Of a stretch of 64,000 nucleotides of DNA, positions 51,837 through 61,334 are shown in pieces (within the stretch, counting starts at the first letter, position 1; every line of letters starts with the position of its first letter). The notes beneath the pieces are model-generated. The model did no database searches and was not told the DNA's origin. It saw nothing but the letters and a program-made list of their open reading frames with translations. Source of the DNA: Sphingomonas sp. PP-F2F-A104-K0414 (GTDB taxonomy: Bacteria; Pseudomonadota; Alphaproteobacteria; Sphingomonadales; Sphingomonadaceae); the NCBI RefSeq assembly GCF_004340945.1, contig NZ_SLYD01000010.1, positions 47,815-111,814 of the forward strand, given 5' to 3'. The position numbers and the translations under genes are program-made.

Positions 51837-54239
51837 ATGGCGACGACGGAGCGCAAGCAGGGCCTGATCGCCCGATCGATACGATACGGGGTAACGGCGG
51901 CCTTTGGCATTGCCGGACTGGCTTTGCTCGTCGGTGGCATCATCCTCGTCGCCGATCATGGCTCGCTCTATTACCCGATCGCCGGATTGGCATTGCTGGC
52001 AACCGGGTGGCTGGCGTTCCGATGCGATCGTCGCGCGCGCATCGTATACGGCGTGCTCATCGCCGGGACGTTGGCCTGGAGCCTGTGGGAAGTCGGCATC
52101 GATGGCTGGCAGCTCGTGCCCCGATTGCTCGCGCCGCTGGCTCTCGGACTGCTCCTGTTCCTACCGCCCGTTCGCGGATCGCGGACAGGTCACCGCAGCG
52201 CACGTCGTACCCTGTCGATCGCCGGAGCGGGCATTGCACTCGCGATCGTCGCGGGTCTCGCACTGCATGCGATGGGACCGGACGATCCCCAGCCGGGATG
52301 GCTGCGTCGTGGCGTCCAGCCGTCTGCGCCCGGACTGCTCGCCAGCCCGCTCGCGAGCATCGGTCGCGGTGACTGGACCGCGTTCGGCAACGATCAGGGC
52401 GGTACCCGTTTCAGCCCGCTGGCACAGATCAACGCGGCCAACGTGCGTGATCTGAAGGTCGCCTGGACCGTCGATGCGGGGCCGGTCGGTCCGGGACCGA
52501 AGAACGGTCTGGAAACCGTACCGATCATGATCGGCGACACTCTGTACGCGTGCAGCGGCAACAACCGGATCCTCGCCTATGACGCGGAGGACGGCCGCAC
52601 GCGTTGGGTCCACGACATGGCGCCCGGCATCCCGTCCGCCGGCAAGCCCTGCCGCGGCGTATCCTATTACCGCGTGCCCGGCGCGACCGGACTGTGCGCG
52701 GAACGGATCTACGGCGCGAGCCAGGTGCCGACGCTCGTCGCGGTCGATGCGCGCACCGGCCGCATCTGCCCCGGGTTCGGCACGGCCGGCGCGATCGACC
52801 TGAACGCCAACATCAGCCGCTATCCCAAGGGGCAATATTACGTCAGCTCCGCGCCGCAGATCATCCGTGGCAAAGTGGTCGTCGGGGGCGGCATTCCGGA
52901 CAACCAGTTCTGGCATGGCCCGTCGGGCGTGATCCGCGCCTACGACGCGGTCACCGGCCAACTCGCCTGGGCGTTCGATCCCGGGCACCCGAACCGCATC
53001 GGCGCTCCGCCCGCCGGCCAGACCTACACGCCGTCGTCGCCCAACAGCTGGGCACCGATCAGCGCGGACGAGGCGCTAGGCCTGGTCTACGTGCCGATGG
53101 GCGGATCGACTCCCGACAATTACGGCGGCCAGCGTCGGCCGTTCGACGATGCGCTGGGCGATGCGGTCGTGGCGCTGGACGCGGAAACCGGGCGACTGCG
53201 CTGGCGTTTCCAGACGACGCATCACGACATCTGGGACTATGACGTTCCTGCCCAGCCGACGCTGGTGAACCTGCCGGTGGCAGGCGGCACCCGGCCGGCG
53301 CTGATCCAGGCGACCAAGCGCGGCGAGGTGTTCGTGCTCGACCGTCGAACCGGGCGTCCGATCCTGCCGGTCGTGGAACGGCCGGTGCCACAGGACAGCG
53401 TCACGCCGGGCGACCGTCTGTCCGCGACGCAGCCCTTCTCGCCCGGCCTTCCCGCCTTCCGAGGCGGTGCGTTCCGCGAAAAGGACATGTGGGGCACGAC
53501 GCCGATCGACCAGATGCTGTGCCGGATCCAGTTCCGCCGCTCGCGCTATGCCGGTCACATGACGCCGTCCGCGCTCGACAAGCCGACGCTGTTCGATCCC
53601 GGATCGGCCGGCGGCGTCAACTGGGGCGGCGTATCGATCGACGTCGATCACGGGATCATGGTGGTGACATGGATGCGGACCGCCGACCGGGTCGAGGTCG
53701 TGACCCGCGCCGAGGCCGAACGCCGCAAGTTAAAGCTCAACGACGGCAAGACCCCCGGCGGCGATGCGCAGCGGCCGATGCTGAACACGCCCTATGGGGC
53801 CTATGGCACGCCATTCCTGTCGCCGCTGGGCGTCCCGTGCACGACGCCGCCCTGGGGATTCATCGGTGCGGTAGACCTGACGAGTGGCAAGCTTATCTGG
53901 TCGAAGCCGCTCGGCTCTGCGCGTGATACCGGACCGCTCGGCATCCCGTCGATGCTGCCGATCACGATCGGCACGCCGCTCACCGGCGGATCGGTCACGA
54001 CCCGCGGCGGGCTGGTGTTCGTCGGCGCGGCCGCGGAGAACACACTGCGCGCACTCGATGTGCGGACCGGCCGCGAGCTGTGGCAGGCGCGCCTGCCTGG
54101 CGGGGCCAATGCGTCGCCGATGACGTACACGAGCCCCAGGAGCGGGCGTCAGTTCGTGGTGATCGCCGCCGGTGGCAACAAGTCGCTCAAGACGAAGCTT
54201 GCGAACAAGATCGTCGCCTTTGCGCTCCCGCCGCGTTGA
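51837..54239 (+). CDS. gcd: Membrane-bound PQQ-dependent glucose dehydrogenase type quinoprotein
   Basis: I use the ATG at 51837 (GGGGGAG upstream); ATG 51813 is possible. The 800-residue protein starts with five TM helices (about residues 15-135). The PQQ propeller follows: DWTAFGNDQGGTRFSPLAQIN, TTHHDIWDYDVPAQPTLV and GGVNWGGVSIDVDHGI, which are Gcd marks. It oxidises aldoses in the periplasm and reduces ubiquinone. Other sugars or alcohols are possible substrates. Confidence 0.92.
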   Translation: MATTERKQGLIARSIRYGVTAAFGIAGLALLVGGIILVADHGSLYYPIAGLALLATGWLAFRCDRRARIVYGVLIAGTLAWSLWEVGIDGWQLVPRLLAPLALGLLLFLPPVRGSRTGHRSARRTLSIAGAGIALAIVAGLALHAMGPDDPQPGWLRRGVQPSAPGLLASPLASIGRGDWTAFGNDQGGTRFSPLAQINAANVRDLKVAWTVDAGPVGPGPKNGLETVPIMIGDTLYACSGNNRILAYDAEDGRTRWVHDMAPGIPSAGKPCRGVSYYRVPGATGLCAERIYGASQVPTLVAVDARTGRICPGFGTAGAIDLNANISRYPKGQYYVSSAPQIIRGKVVVGGGIPDNQFWHGPSGVIRAYDAVTGQLAWAFDPGHPNRIGAPPAGQTYTPSSPNSWAPISADEALGLVYVPMGGSTPDNYGGQRRPFDDALGDAVVALDAETGRLRWRFQTTHHDIWDYDVPAQPTLVNLPVAGGTRPALIQATKRGEVFVLDRRTGRPILPVVERPVPQDSVTPGDRLSATQPFSPGLPAFRGGAFREKDMWGTTPIDQMLCRIQFRRSRYAGHMTPSALDKPTLFDPGSAGGVNWGGVSIDVDHGIMVVTWMRTADRVEVVTRAEAERRKLKLNDGKTPGGDAQRPMLNTPYGAYGTPFLSPLGVPCTTPPWGFIGAVDLTSGKLIWSKPLGSARDTGPLGIPSMLPITIGTPLTGGSVTTRGGLVFVGAAAENTLRALDVRTGRELWQARLPGGANASPMTYTSPRSGRQFVVIAAGGNKSLKTKLANKIVAFALPPR

Positions 54240-54287
54240 TCTCCCCAGTTTGCTTGCGAGGCGACGCTACAGAGCGCAAGATACCCC

Positions 54288-55196
54288 ATGCCGACCAGTC
54301 GATCCGATCTTGCCGACCTCACCTATTTCCTCGCAATCTCCCGGCATCGAAGCTTCAGGCTTGCCGGGCTCGAACTGGGGGTCAGCGCGTCCGCACTCAG
54401 TCACGCGCTGAAGGGGCTTGAGGCCCGGCTCGGCGTCCGCCTGCTGCACCGCACCAACCGCAGCGTCACGCTGACTGCGGCCGGCGAGGAGTTGCGCGAC
54501 AAGGTAGCCGAACCGTTCGGCACGATCGATCAGGCGGTCGAGGGCCTCAATCGCTATCGCGATGCGCCGACCGGGCGGGTTCGTCTCAACGTCGCCGCCG
54601 AAGCCGCACCGCTACTGCTGGCGCCGATCATGCCGGTTTTCATCGAGCGGTATCCCGATATCGAGATCGACATCGCCGCGCTGGATCAGATGACCGACGT
54701 GATCGACGACGGTTTCGACGCCGGAATCCGATACGGCGGAACGGTACCCGAGGACATGGTGGCGCAGCGGCTGTCGGGCGAGCTTCGCTGGGTAGTCGTC
54801 GCGTCTCCCGCCTATCTCGATAAATTCGGCGTTCCGCAGCATCCGTCCGATCTGGAACAGCATCACTGCCTCGGGATTCGTCTCGGCAACGCGCATATCT
54901 ATCGGTGGGAGTTCGAAGGTCCCGAGGGCGAGTTCTCCGTCCCCGTACCGAGCAAGATCCTCGTCAACGGCGGGCGGGCCATGCTCGCCATGGCACTTGC
55001 AGGGACCGGCCTCATGTACGGGATGGAGGCTTCCTTCGCCCCCCATCTCGCGCGGGGAGAGTTGCGGCTGGTGCTCGAGGACTGGGCGACGATGGGCCCC
55101 GGCTACCACGTCTATTATTCGAGCCGTCGCCAGGTGCCGACCGGTCTCAGGCTGTTGATCGAACTCATCCGGGAGATGCGTCCGCTGGGGCTTTAG
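54288..55196 (+). CDS. LysR-family regulator (CrgA-like), paralogue 1
   Basis: The 302-residue protein has the HTH part DLTYFLAISRHRSFRLAGLELGVSASALSHALKGLEARLGVRLL and an effector domain typical of the CrgA/AaeR-like group, ending YYSSRRQVPTGLRLLIELIREMRP. It is very similar to the regulator at 58958-59860. It precedes an MFS gene and an SDR gene on the same strand and may control them or the divergent-facing cluster to the right. Confidence 0.93.
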   Translation: MPTSRSDLADLTYFLAISRHRSFRLAGLELGVSASALSHALKGLEARLGVRLLHRTNRSVTLTAAGEELRDKVAEPFGTIDQAVEGLNRYRDAPTGRVRLNVAAEAAPLLLAPIMPVFIERYPDIEIDIAALDQMTDVIDDGFDAGIRYGGTVPEDMVAQRLSGELRWVVVASPAYLDKFGVPQHPSDLEQHHCLGIRLGNAHIYRWEFEGPEGEFSVPVPSKILVNGGRAMLAMALAGTGLMYGMEASFAPHLARGELRLVLEDWATMGPGYHVYYSSRRQVPTGLRLLIELIREMRPLGL

Positions 55197-55279
55197 CACC
55201 TTCCCCCGACGGTGAGGGCTGTTTCACGCAGCAATGAGCATGACGCCCGTCGCATGAGGTGAGCCCGCCCCTAAATAAG

Positions 55280-56578
55280 ATGATGGCCTCAACATCACCG
55301 TCCAGCGACGGAGCAACGCCAGAACGGGCAACGCCAGACCGCGCGACGCCGCCCTCGTTTGCAAAAACCGTCGCTATCCTCAGTGCGCTGATGGCATTCG
55401 CATCGATCTCCACGGATCTGTATCTGCCTGCCATGCCCACGTTGGGCCAGTCGCTTGGCGGCAGCCAGGGGAGCGTCGAACTGACGTTGTCGAGCTTTCT
55501 GATCGGCTTCAGCCTGGGACAGCTCTTCTGGGGACCTATCGGCGATCGCTACGGACGCCGCGCGCCCATCCTGTTCGGGCTCGTCCTGTTCATGATCGGC
55601 TCGGCCGGGTGCGCGCTCGCGGGCAGCGTCGGGCAACTGATCGTGTGGCGGATCGTGCAGGCGGCCGGCGCCTGTGCCGGTCCCGTCCTCGCCCGCGCGA
55701 TGGCACGCGACCTGTATGGGCGCGACCGGGCCGCGCAATTGCTGTCCACCTTGATGCTGGTCATGGGCGTCGCCCCGTTGCTCGGCCCGCTGATCGGCGG
55801 TCAAGTGCTGCTGATCGGATCGTGGCGGCTGATCTTCTGGCTGTTGGTTGTGCTCGGCATCGCGATCTTCGCGGCCGTGCTGCGGCTGCCGGAAAGCCTG
55901 CCGCGCGAACGACGCTCGACGATCGGCCTAAGCGCGGTGCTCGGCAATTACTGGCTGATGGCGAAAAGCCGCACGATCATGGGCTATGCGATCGCCAGCG
56001 GTTGCTATTACGGCGGCATCTACGCCTATCTCGCCGGCACGCCGACCGCGTATATCAGCTATTATCACGTGGCACCGCAGGCCTATGGTCTGCTGTTCGG
56101 CCTCGGCATCATCGGCCAGATGCTGCTCAACCTCCTCAACACGCGCTTTGTCGTCCGGATGGGGAGCGATTACATGCTGCGCTGGGGTGCGACGCTGGTC
56201 GGTGTGTCAGGAGTCTGGGCGGGCGTTGCGACGACGACCGGGATCGGCGGTCTGTGGGGCCTGGTCCTGCCGCTGTTCTTCTTCCTGTCCGCAAACGGCC
56301 TATTCGTCGCCAACGCGATGGCCGGCGCGCTCGCCGTCAATCCGGACCGCTCGGGGGCGATATCGGCGTTCGTCGGCGCGATCCAGTTCGGCAGCGGCAT
56401 CTTCGGTTCGGCGCTGGTCGGCTGGTTCGCCGACGGCACGCCTCGGCCGATGGGTCTCGTGATCGCGGTGCTGGGCACCGCGAGCTTCATCGTCACGCTG
56501 CGCACGATCCGGCAACCGCGCGGTTCAGGCGACATCATTGAGGTGGCTTCACTGCCGCATCAAGCGACACCGGTCTAA
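55280..56578 (+). CDS. Bcr/CflA-type MFS drug exporter
   Basis: From the ATG at 55280 the product is 432 residues (GTG 55259 adds seven). It has 12 TM helices and the group's marks TDLYLPAMPTLGQSLGG in TM1 and GPIGDRYGRRAPILFGL in loop 2-3, then GAGPVLARAMARDL-like ACAGPVLARAMARDLYGRDRA. Such pumps export drugs or small metabolites against protons. Confidence 0.9.
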   Translation: MMASTSPSSDGATPERATPDRATPPSFAKTVAILSALMAFASISTDLYLPAMPTLGQSLGGSQGSVELTLSSFLIGFSLGQLFWGPIGDRYGRRAPILFGLVLFMIGSAGCALAGSVGQLIVWRIVQAAGACAGPVLARAMARDLYGRDRAAQLLSTLMLVMGVAPLLGPLIGGQVLLIGSWRLIFWLLVVLGIAIFAAVLRLPESLPRERRSTIGLSAVLGNYWLMAKSRTIMGYAIASGCYYGGIYAYLAGTPTAYISYYHVAPQAYGLLFGLGIIGQMLLNLLNTRFVVRMGSDYMLRWGATLVGVSGVWAGVATTTGIGGLWGLVLPLFFFLSANGLFVANAMAGALAVNPDRSGAISAFVGAIQFGSGIFGSALVGWFADGTPRPMGLVIAVLGTASFIVTLRTIRQPRGSGDIIEVASLPHQATPV

Positions 56579-56629
56579 TCGGGGACGGGGTCGCTGCCCA
56601 TCTCGTGCCTGGACATCAGGAGAGACAGC

Positions 56630-57397
56630 ATGAACCCCCGTTATGATTTTACCGAACAGGTCGCGTTCGTCACCGGTGCAGGCCAGGGCATGGGCCGCGC
56701 CACCGCCGAGGCTTTCGCCGCGGCCGGCGCGGCGGTCGTATTGATCGACGTCCGCGCCGACACCGCCGAGGCTGCGGCCGCCGGCATCGTCGCGGCAGGC
56801 GGTCGTGCGATCGGTTTTGCCTGCGACGTGACGGACGAGGATCAGGTCGCGGCGGCGATCGCGCGCACGGTCGAAACCTATGGCAGGCTCGACATGGCCT
56901 TCAACAACGCAGGCATCCAGGCGCCCGCGGTCGACCTCGCCGATCAGTCGGCGGACGATTTCGATCAGGTTGCGGCGATCAATCTGCGCGGCACCTGGGC
57001 GTGCATGAAGCACGAGCTGCGACAGATGCGGACGCAAGGGCACGGTGCGATCGTCAACAACGCGTCGGCCGGCGGTCTCGTCGCGCAGGCCGATCTGGCG
57101 GCATACAACGCCACCAAGTTCGGCATCGTCGGCCTGACCAAGAGCGCCGCGCTGCGCTATGCCGCTCGCGACGTGCGGATCAACTGCGTCTGCCCCAGTG
57201 CAATCGACACGCCGATGGTGGCGAACATGAAGACCACCCAGCCGGAAGCAATGGAAGAAATCTTCCGTCTCCAGGTGATCGGTCGCCTCGGCCGTGCCGA
57301 GGAAGTCGCCGCCGCCGTGCTCTGGCTGGCGAGCCCCGGTGCCAGCTTCGTTCACGGCGTCGCACTGCCGGTGGATGGCGGCTTCACGGCCAACTGA
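56630..57397 (+). CDS. Short-chain dehydrogenase/reductase
   Basis: The 255-residue classical SDR has TGAGQGMGR, an Asp after beta-2 (LIDVRAD, NAD preference), NNAGIQAP, NNASAGG with the catalytic Ser, and YNATKFG. It resembles the SDR at 37723-38505 in layout. A GAGAGA box precedes the ATG. It probably belongs with the MFS gene; the substrate is unknown. Confidence 0.9.
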   Translation: MNPRYDFTEQVAFVTGAGQGMGRATAEAFAAAGAAVVLIDVRADTAEAAAAGIVAAGGRAIGFACDVTDEDQVAAAIARTVETYGRLDMAFNNAGIQAPAVDLADQSADDFDQVAAINLRGTWACMKHELRQMRTQGHGAIVNNASAGGLVAQADLAAYNATKFGIVGLTKSAALRYAARDVRINCVCPSAIDTPMVANMKTTQPEAMEEIFRLQVIGRLGRAEEVAAAVLWLASPGASFVHGVALPVDGGFTAN

Positions 57398-57405
57398 CAC
57401 GGACG

Positions 57406-57438
57406 GTCCATCCGGCGTCCCGAAACGGCGGGATGGAC
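57406..57438. terminator. Possible bidirectional terminator hairpin
   Basis: GTCCATCC (57406-57413) pairs with GGATGGAC (57431-57438) between the convergent SDR and CMD genes. There is no clear T-tract on either side. Confidence 0.35.
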
Positions 57439-57464
57439 GTTCCGGTACGCGCGCCTGCTGCGAT

Positions 57465-58229
57465 CTAGCTGCCGGGCGCGTCCAGCTTGCGCAGCGCGGC
57501 GACGCCCGAGAACGCCCTCGGCCAACCGGCATAGAATGCGAGATGCGCCATTGCTTCGCCGAGTTGGGCGCGGGTCAGCCCATTCTCGATCCCGTGCGTG
57601 AGATGAAAGCCAAGCTGGTCGGCATCGCCGTTCGCGGTCAATGCCACGATCGTCACGAAACTCCGGTCGCGCGGACGCAGGTCGGTCCGTCGCCAGAGAT
57701 CCTGAAACAGCGGCCCGTTGGTCAGCTGCGCCAGCGATGGCGATATCGGCGTCACGGTACCGGTCACGGTTGCCGCCCGCGCCGCATCGCTATCCGGGAC
57801 CGGCAGCAACGCAGTGAGCGCCGGCTGACGCGCGGTTGCCGCAATGCCGCGCTTGGCGAACACCCGATCGGCGACCTCGCACGCCGACACCGCGTTCGGC
57901 CAGCCCGTGTAGAAGGCCAGATGGGTAATCAGCCCGCCGATCTCGACCGGCGTCAGCCCGTTGTCGAGCCCCAGCTCCAGGTGGCTCGCCAGCTGTTCGG
58001 TCTTGCCGGTCGCGATCAGCGCGCTGATCGTCACAAGACTGCGATCGCGCGGCGATAGCGCGGGCCGTTTCCAGACGTCGCCGAACAACAGCCGGTCGGT
58101 ATACTGAGCCAGCGCCGGCGCAACCCGCCGCATCGTTTCCGGCGCCTTCGGCTGTGCCGCACGCGCTGTCTGCGCAGTTGCGGGCGTCTGCGCCATCGTG
58201 GCAACCAGGGCGAGTACGGCGATCCACAT
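57465..58229 (-). CDS. Tandem carboxymuconolactone-decarboxylase-like protein, exported
   Basis: The 254-residue protein has a signal peptide (MWIAVLALVATMAQTPATAQTA). Two CMD repeats follow: LLFGDVWKRPALSPRDRSLVTISALIATG...HLELGLDNGLTPVEIGGLITHLAFYTGWPNA, and the second with LRPRDRSFVTIVALTANG and HLAFYAGWPRA. The AhpD-type CxxC is absent, so it is not a peroxidase. An exported double-CMD protein is less usual than the single cytosolic form. It is 12 bp from the tautomerase gene. Confidence 0.87.
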   Translation of the reverse strand: MWIAVLALVATMAQTPATAQTARAAQPKAPETMRRVAPALAQYTDRLLFGDVWKRPALSPRDRSLVTISALIATGKTEQLASHLELGLDNGLTPVEIGGLITHLAFYTGWPNAVSACEVADRVFAKRGIAATARQPALTALLPVPDSDAARAATVTGTVTPISPSLAQLTNGPLFQDLWRRTDLRPRDRSFVTIVALTANGDADQLGFHLTHGIENGLTRAQLGEAMAHLAFYAGWPRAFSGVAALRKLDAPGS

Positions 58230-58241
58230 GCGTTTATCCTT

Positions 58242-58484
58242 CTACGATTGTGGCGCGAGCGGGCCGTAGCCTGGCCGCTTGAACAGCAGATCTTCGTGGG
58301 CCACGATCTCCGGCTCGTAGACCGCGGCCATCCAGTCGTTCGCCGGAACTTCCCGGATCGCCACCGATACCTCATCCACCTCGCTATCGAGCGTGTCGGT
58401 AACGGCAGCGACGATCCGTGCCGTGAGCGCCTGTCGGGCGGCGAGGGGATGCCCCGCCACCACGCTTACCAGGACATGCGGCAT
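58242..58484 (-). CDS. 4-oxalocrotonate-tautomerase-like protein
   Basis: The 80-residue protein starts MPHVLVSVVAGHPLAARQALTARI, so after Met removal the catalytic Pro1 is free as in the tautomerase superfamily. The later IREVPANDWMAAV stretch is also typical. It should interconvert keto and enol forms of a small acid. It lies 3 bp after the CMD gene at 58488. Confidence 0.85.
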   Translation of the reverse strand: MPHVLVSVVAGHPLAARQALTARIVAAVTDTLDSEVDEVSVAIREVPANDWMAAVYEPEIVAHEDLLFKRPGYGPLAPQS

Positions 58485-58487
58485 GGC

Positions 58488-58808
58488 TCAGTTGTCCTTG
58501 AAGACGTCGCGCGCTGCCTGGATCGCGGTCATCGCGGTCGGCCAGCCCGCATAGAAGGCGGTGTGCGTGATCGCGGCAATGATCTCGTCCTGCGTCAGGC
58601 CGTTCTCGATCCCCTTCTTGAGATGGAAGCCAAGCTCGTTGTGCCGGTACAGCGCCGCCAGATTGACGATCGTGACGAGGCTGCGGTCGCGCGGCGACAG
58701 CGTGTCGTCCGCCCAGACGTCGCCAAACAGGACCTTGTCGGTAATTTCTGCGAGCTTCGGTGCGATATCGCCGAAGGTGTCACGTGCGTTGGTCGGTTCG
58801 TCTGCCAT
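58488..58808 (-). CDS. Carboxymuconolactone decarboxylase family protein
   Basis: This single-domain CMD protein of 106 residues contains LFGDVWADDTLSPRDRSLVTIVNLAALYRHNELGFHLKKGIENGLTQDEIIAAITHTAFYAGWP, the full family pattern without CxxC. With the tautomerase and tandem CMD genes it makes a three-gene run that resembles aromatic ring-cleavage lactone chemistry, although the usual Pca genes are missing. Confidence 0.9.
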   Translation of the reverse strand: MADEPTNARDTFGDIAPKLAEITDKVLFGDVWADDTLSPRDRSLVTIVNLAALYRHNELGFHLKKGIENGLTQDEIIAAITHTAFYAGWPTAMTAIQAARDVFKDN

Positions 58809-58957
58809 GTGGTCTTCTCCTCTTCACAGATATTGAAGTCAGCGAGCGGTCGAAACACGGCGCGCTGTCGATAGTCAGATAATGCCGCCGCATCCCCCTG
58901 ATTACCGGCCCTCGCGTACATGCCCCGATGAAGCTGGCTCATTGAACGACGGGATCG

Positions 58958-59860
58958 TCAGCCGAGGGGCCGTAGTTCCCGGATCAGGTCGAGCAACAGC
59001 CGGAGCGGGACCGGCACCTGCCGCCGGCTGGAATAATAGAGATGGAAACCGGGGCCGGTCGTCGACCAATCCTCCAGCACGAGCCGCAGGCTGCCTTGGA
59101 CGATGTGGGGGGCGAAGGCGGGTTCGATCCCGTACATCATGCCGGCGCCGTTGATCGCCATCGCCTGCATCGTCGGCGTTTCGTTCACCGTGACGCGGCT
59201 GGGCAGCGCGACTGCGAACTCTCCTTCGGGGCCTTCGAACTCCCACTGATAGATGCGGTCGTCCCCCAGCCGGACGCCGAGGCAGCGGTGATCGAGCAGG
59301 TCCTCCGGGCGCGCTGGTACGCCGAACCGATCGAGATAGCCGGGTGACGCGGCGACGACCCAGCGCAGGTCCGGCGACAGTCGCTGCACGATCATGTCCT
59401 CGGGTACCGTGCCGCCATAGCGGATCCCGGCATCGAACCCCTCGCCGACCACGTCGACCAGACGGTTGCTGGCAACGATGTCGACCGCGATATCGGGATA
59501 GCGATCGAGAAACACCGGCATCACGGGGCCGAGCAGCAGCGTGGCCGCATCCGCCACAACGTTCAGGCGGATGTGCCCGGCCGGCTTGTCCCGGAACCGG
59601 GCGAGGTTCTCGACAGCCTCGCCGATCGCGGCGAACGGGGCGTCGATCGCTGCGAGCAGCTCTTCACCAGCGGCGGTCAAGGTGACTGAGCGGTTCGTAC
59701 GGTTAAACAACCGTACGCCTAGACGACCTTCCAGCGCTTTGAGCGAGTGGCTCAGAGCCGATGCGCTGACGCCCATATCGAGCCCGGCAAGTCGGAAGTT
59801 CCGGTGTCGGGCGATCGCCAGCACATACGCGAAGTCGGCAAGATCGGCTCTGCTGGCCAT
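58958..59860 (-). CDS. LysR-family regulator (CrgA-like), paralogue 2
   Basis: The 300-residue protein is the close paralogue of the regulator at 54288-55196: DFAYVLAIARHRNFRLAGLDMGVSASALSHSLKALEGRLGVRLF in the HTH and FHLYYSSRRQVPVPLRLLLDLIRELRP at the end. It lies upstream of the CMD-tautomerase-CMD genes on the same strand and probably controls them and the cupins. Confidence 0.92.
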   Translation of the reverse strand: MASRADLADFAYVLAIARHRNFRLAGLDMGVSASALSHSLKALEGRLGVRLFNRTNRSVTLTAAGEELLAAIDAPFAAIGEAVENLARFRDKPAGHIRLNVVADAATLLLGPVMPVFLDRYPDIAVDIVASNRLVDVVGEGFDAGIRYGGTVPEDMIVQRLSPDLRWVVAASPGYLDRFGVPARPEDLLDHRCLGVRLGDDRIYQWEFEGPEGEFAVALPSRVTVNETPTMQAMAINGAGMMYGIEPAFAPHIVQGSLRLVLEDWSTTGPGFHLYYSSRRQVPVPLRLLLDLIRELRPLG

Positions 59861-59895
59861 TGTGGTCCCAGCTTCTCCGTGACGTTCGATTTTGC

Positions 59896-60381
59896 TCAGC
59901 GTCGAGGCCCCTTGAACTGGGTATCAGTGACGGGCTCGAGCCAGTTTACGTTCTTGCCATCGAGCGTCTCGCTGATCGCCAGATGGCTCATTCCGGTCGT
60001 CGTCGTCGATCCATGCCAATGGCGGACTCCCGGCTTCACGTAAACTGTGTCGCCCCGACAGATGAGAGCGACGGGTCCGCCCCACTCCTGCGTCCACCCG
60101 CAACCACGCATGACGTGAAGCGTCTGCCCCGCAGGATGCGTATGCCAGTTGCTCCGCGCTCCAGGTGCGAAGGTTACTAACGCCGTTCCGGCCTGCCCAG
60201 GAGGCGTGGCGCTGGTCAATCTTCGTACGGTTACTCGACCAGTGAAGGTGGCAGCCGGACCTGGCTTAGCCACGATGGCATTATATTTAACAATCGTCTG
60301 AGCTTGCCCAACCGCCGGCACGGCCAGCAGCGTCATCGCCACGAGCGTCGATTGCAGCATACCATATTGATTAGGTCGCAT
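59896..60381 (-). CDS. Cupin protein, exported
   Basis: From the ATG at 60381 the product is 161 residues with a signal peptide (MLQSTLVAMTLLAVPAVGQA). The cupin motif reads FAPGARSNWHTHPAGQTLHV, with the His pair and later Gln/His metal ligands, and GVRHWHGSTTTTGMSHLAISE closes the barrel. The fold is a small metal-dependent enzyme or binding protein. The start overlaps the end of the next cupin by 11 bp. Confidence 0.85.
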   Translation of the reverse strand: MRPNQYGMLQSTLVAMTLLAVPAVGQAQTIVKYNAIVAKPGPAATFTGRVTVRRLTSATPPGQAGTALVTFAPGARSNWHTHPAGQTLHVMRGCGWTQEWGGPVALICRGDTVYVKPGVRHWHGSTTTTGMSHLAISETLDGKNVNWLEPVTDTQFKGPRR

Positions 60382-60769
60382 ACTGGTCCTCCGTGACCGC
60401 ATCGAGCCAATCGACGTTCTTGCCGTCGACCGTCTCTGTGATCGCAATATGGCTCATTCCCGTCGTTGCGGTAGCGCCGTGCCAATGCCGTTCGCCCGCA
60501 TCGAAGAACACGGTATCGCCCGGACCGACGTCTTCACGCGCTTCACCCTCGCGCTGAACCCAGCCTCTTCCGGCGGTGATGATGATCGTTTGGCCTGCTG
60601 GGTGAGTGTGCCATACCGTGCGGGCTCCCGGTGAAAAGGTCACGACCGCGGTGGACGCACGCCCGGGCGGGCTGGGCTGAGCCATGTTGTCGATGCGGAC
60701 AGTACCCGAGAAATTGCTAGGTACATTCCCCTTCCTCGACGGTGCCGAACCATTTCGAGTGATTTTCAT
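60371..60769 (-). CDS. Cupin protein, cytosolic
   Basis: From the ATG at 60769 the product is 132 residues without a signal peptide. Its cupin box FSPGARTVWHTHPAGQTIIITAGRGWVQ and the end ERHWHGATATTGMSHIAITETVDGKNVDWLD are very like those of its neighbour, so the two arose by duplication and only one is exported. It resembles the cupins that accompany CMD proteins in many genomes. Confidence 0.87.
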   Translation of the reverse strand: MKITRNGSAPSRKGNVPSNFSGTVRIDNMAQPSPPGRASTAVVTFSPGARTVWHTHPAGQTIIITAGRGWVQREGEAREDVGPGDTVFFDAGERHWHGATATTGMSHIAITETVDGKNVDWLDAVTEDQYAT

Positions 60770-61208
60770 GATAATCTCCATGATGGAGGAATGAGGCACC
60801 GCTATAACGCTCCAGCAGACCAAGAGGTCATTGAGCTTAGCTCATTGCAACGTTGAATCGTTCGGACGACAGCATCGGCTTATCAGCTAACAATTAGCCC
60901 GTTATGTTTGGCGCCGGCTCCCCGTCGGCAGCTGCCCGAGCTTTCACAAATACTTTGGCGAAGCGGGCCGTCGGGAGGACTAAGCAACTAGAAACTCGCC
61001 TTGCTCAGTAGTGAAGCGCCATCGAGAAACCGCGTCGATTATTCGCGCGGTCATCGCAATCCGATATCGTTTGCGAAGACCCAACGATCACAGGCCAGCT
61101 CCAGAGCTGCCGGTCTTGACGAAAAACAAGAATGACAGATTTTTCACGTACGCGGTGGCACGAGGCCGCGCCCACGCGTTGTCGCCGTTCCTCAACGAAT
61201 GGGATACC
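60770..61208. other. Non-coding spacer
   Basis: I see no gene here. The stretch lies between the cupin genes and a region of remnants next to the recombinase. Confidence 0.55.
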
Positions 61209-61334
61209 ATGCCGAAAACATTGACTATTATTGGCATGGGCGCCTGCGGCGTCGCTGCATTCGCCGAAGCGGTTACTCGGCTATGCTATGATCCAGGCGA
61301 CGGGTGGAACGTCCACCAGGAAACGGCCGATTAG
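61209..61334 (+). pseudogene. Fragment of a flavoprotein/Rossmann protein gene
   Basis: The 41-residue frame starts MPKTLTIIGMGACGVAAFAEAVTRL, the GxGxxG strand-turn-helix that opens FAD/NAD(P)-binding proteins, and then stops after NVHQETAD. The rest of the domain is missing. It is followed at once by dispersed repeat copy B, which may mark the break. Confidence 0.4.
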
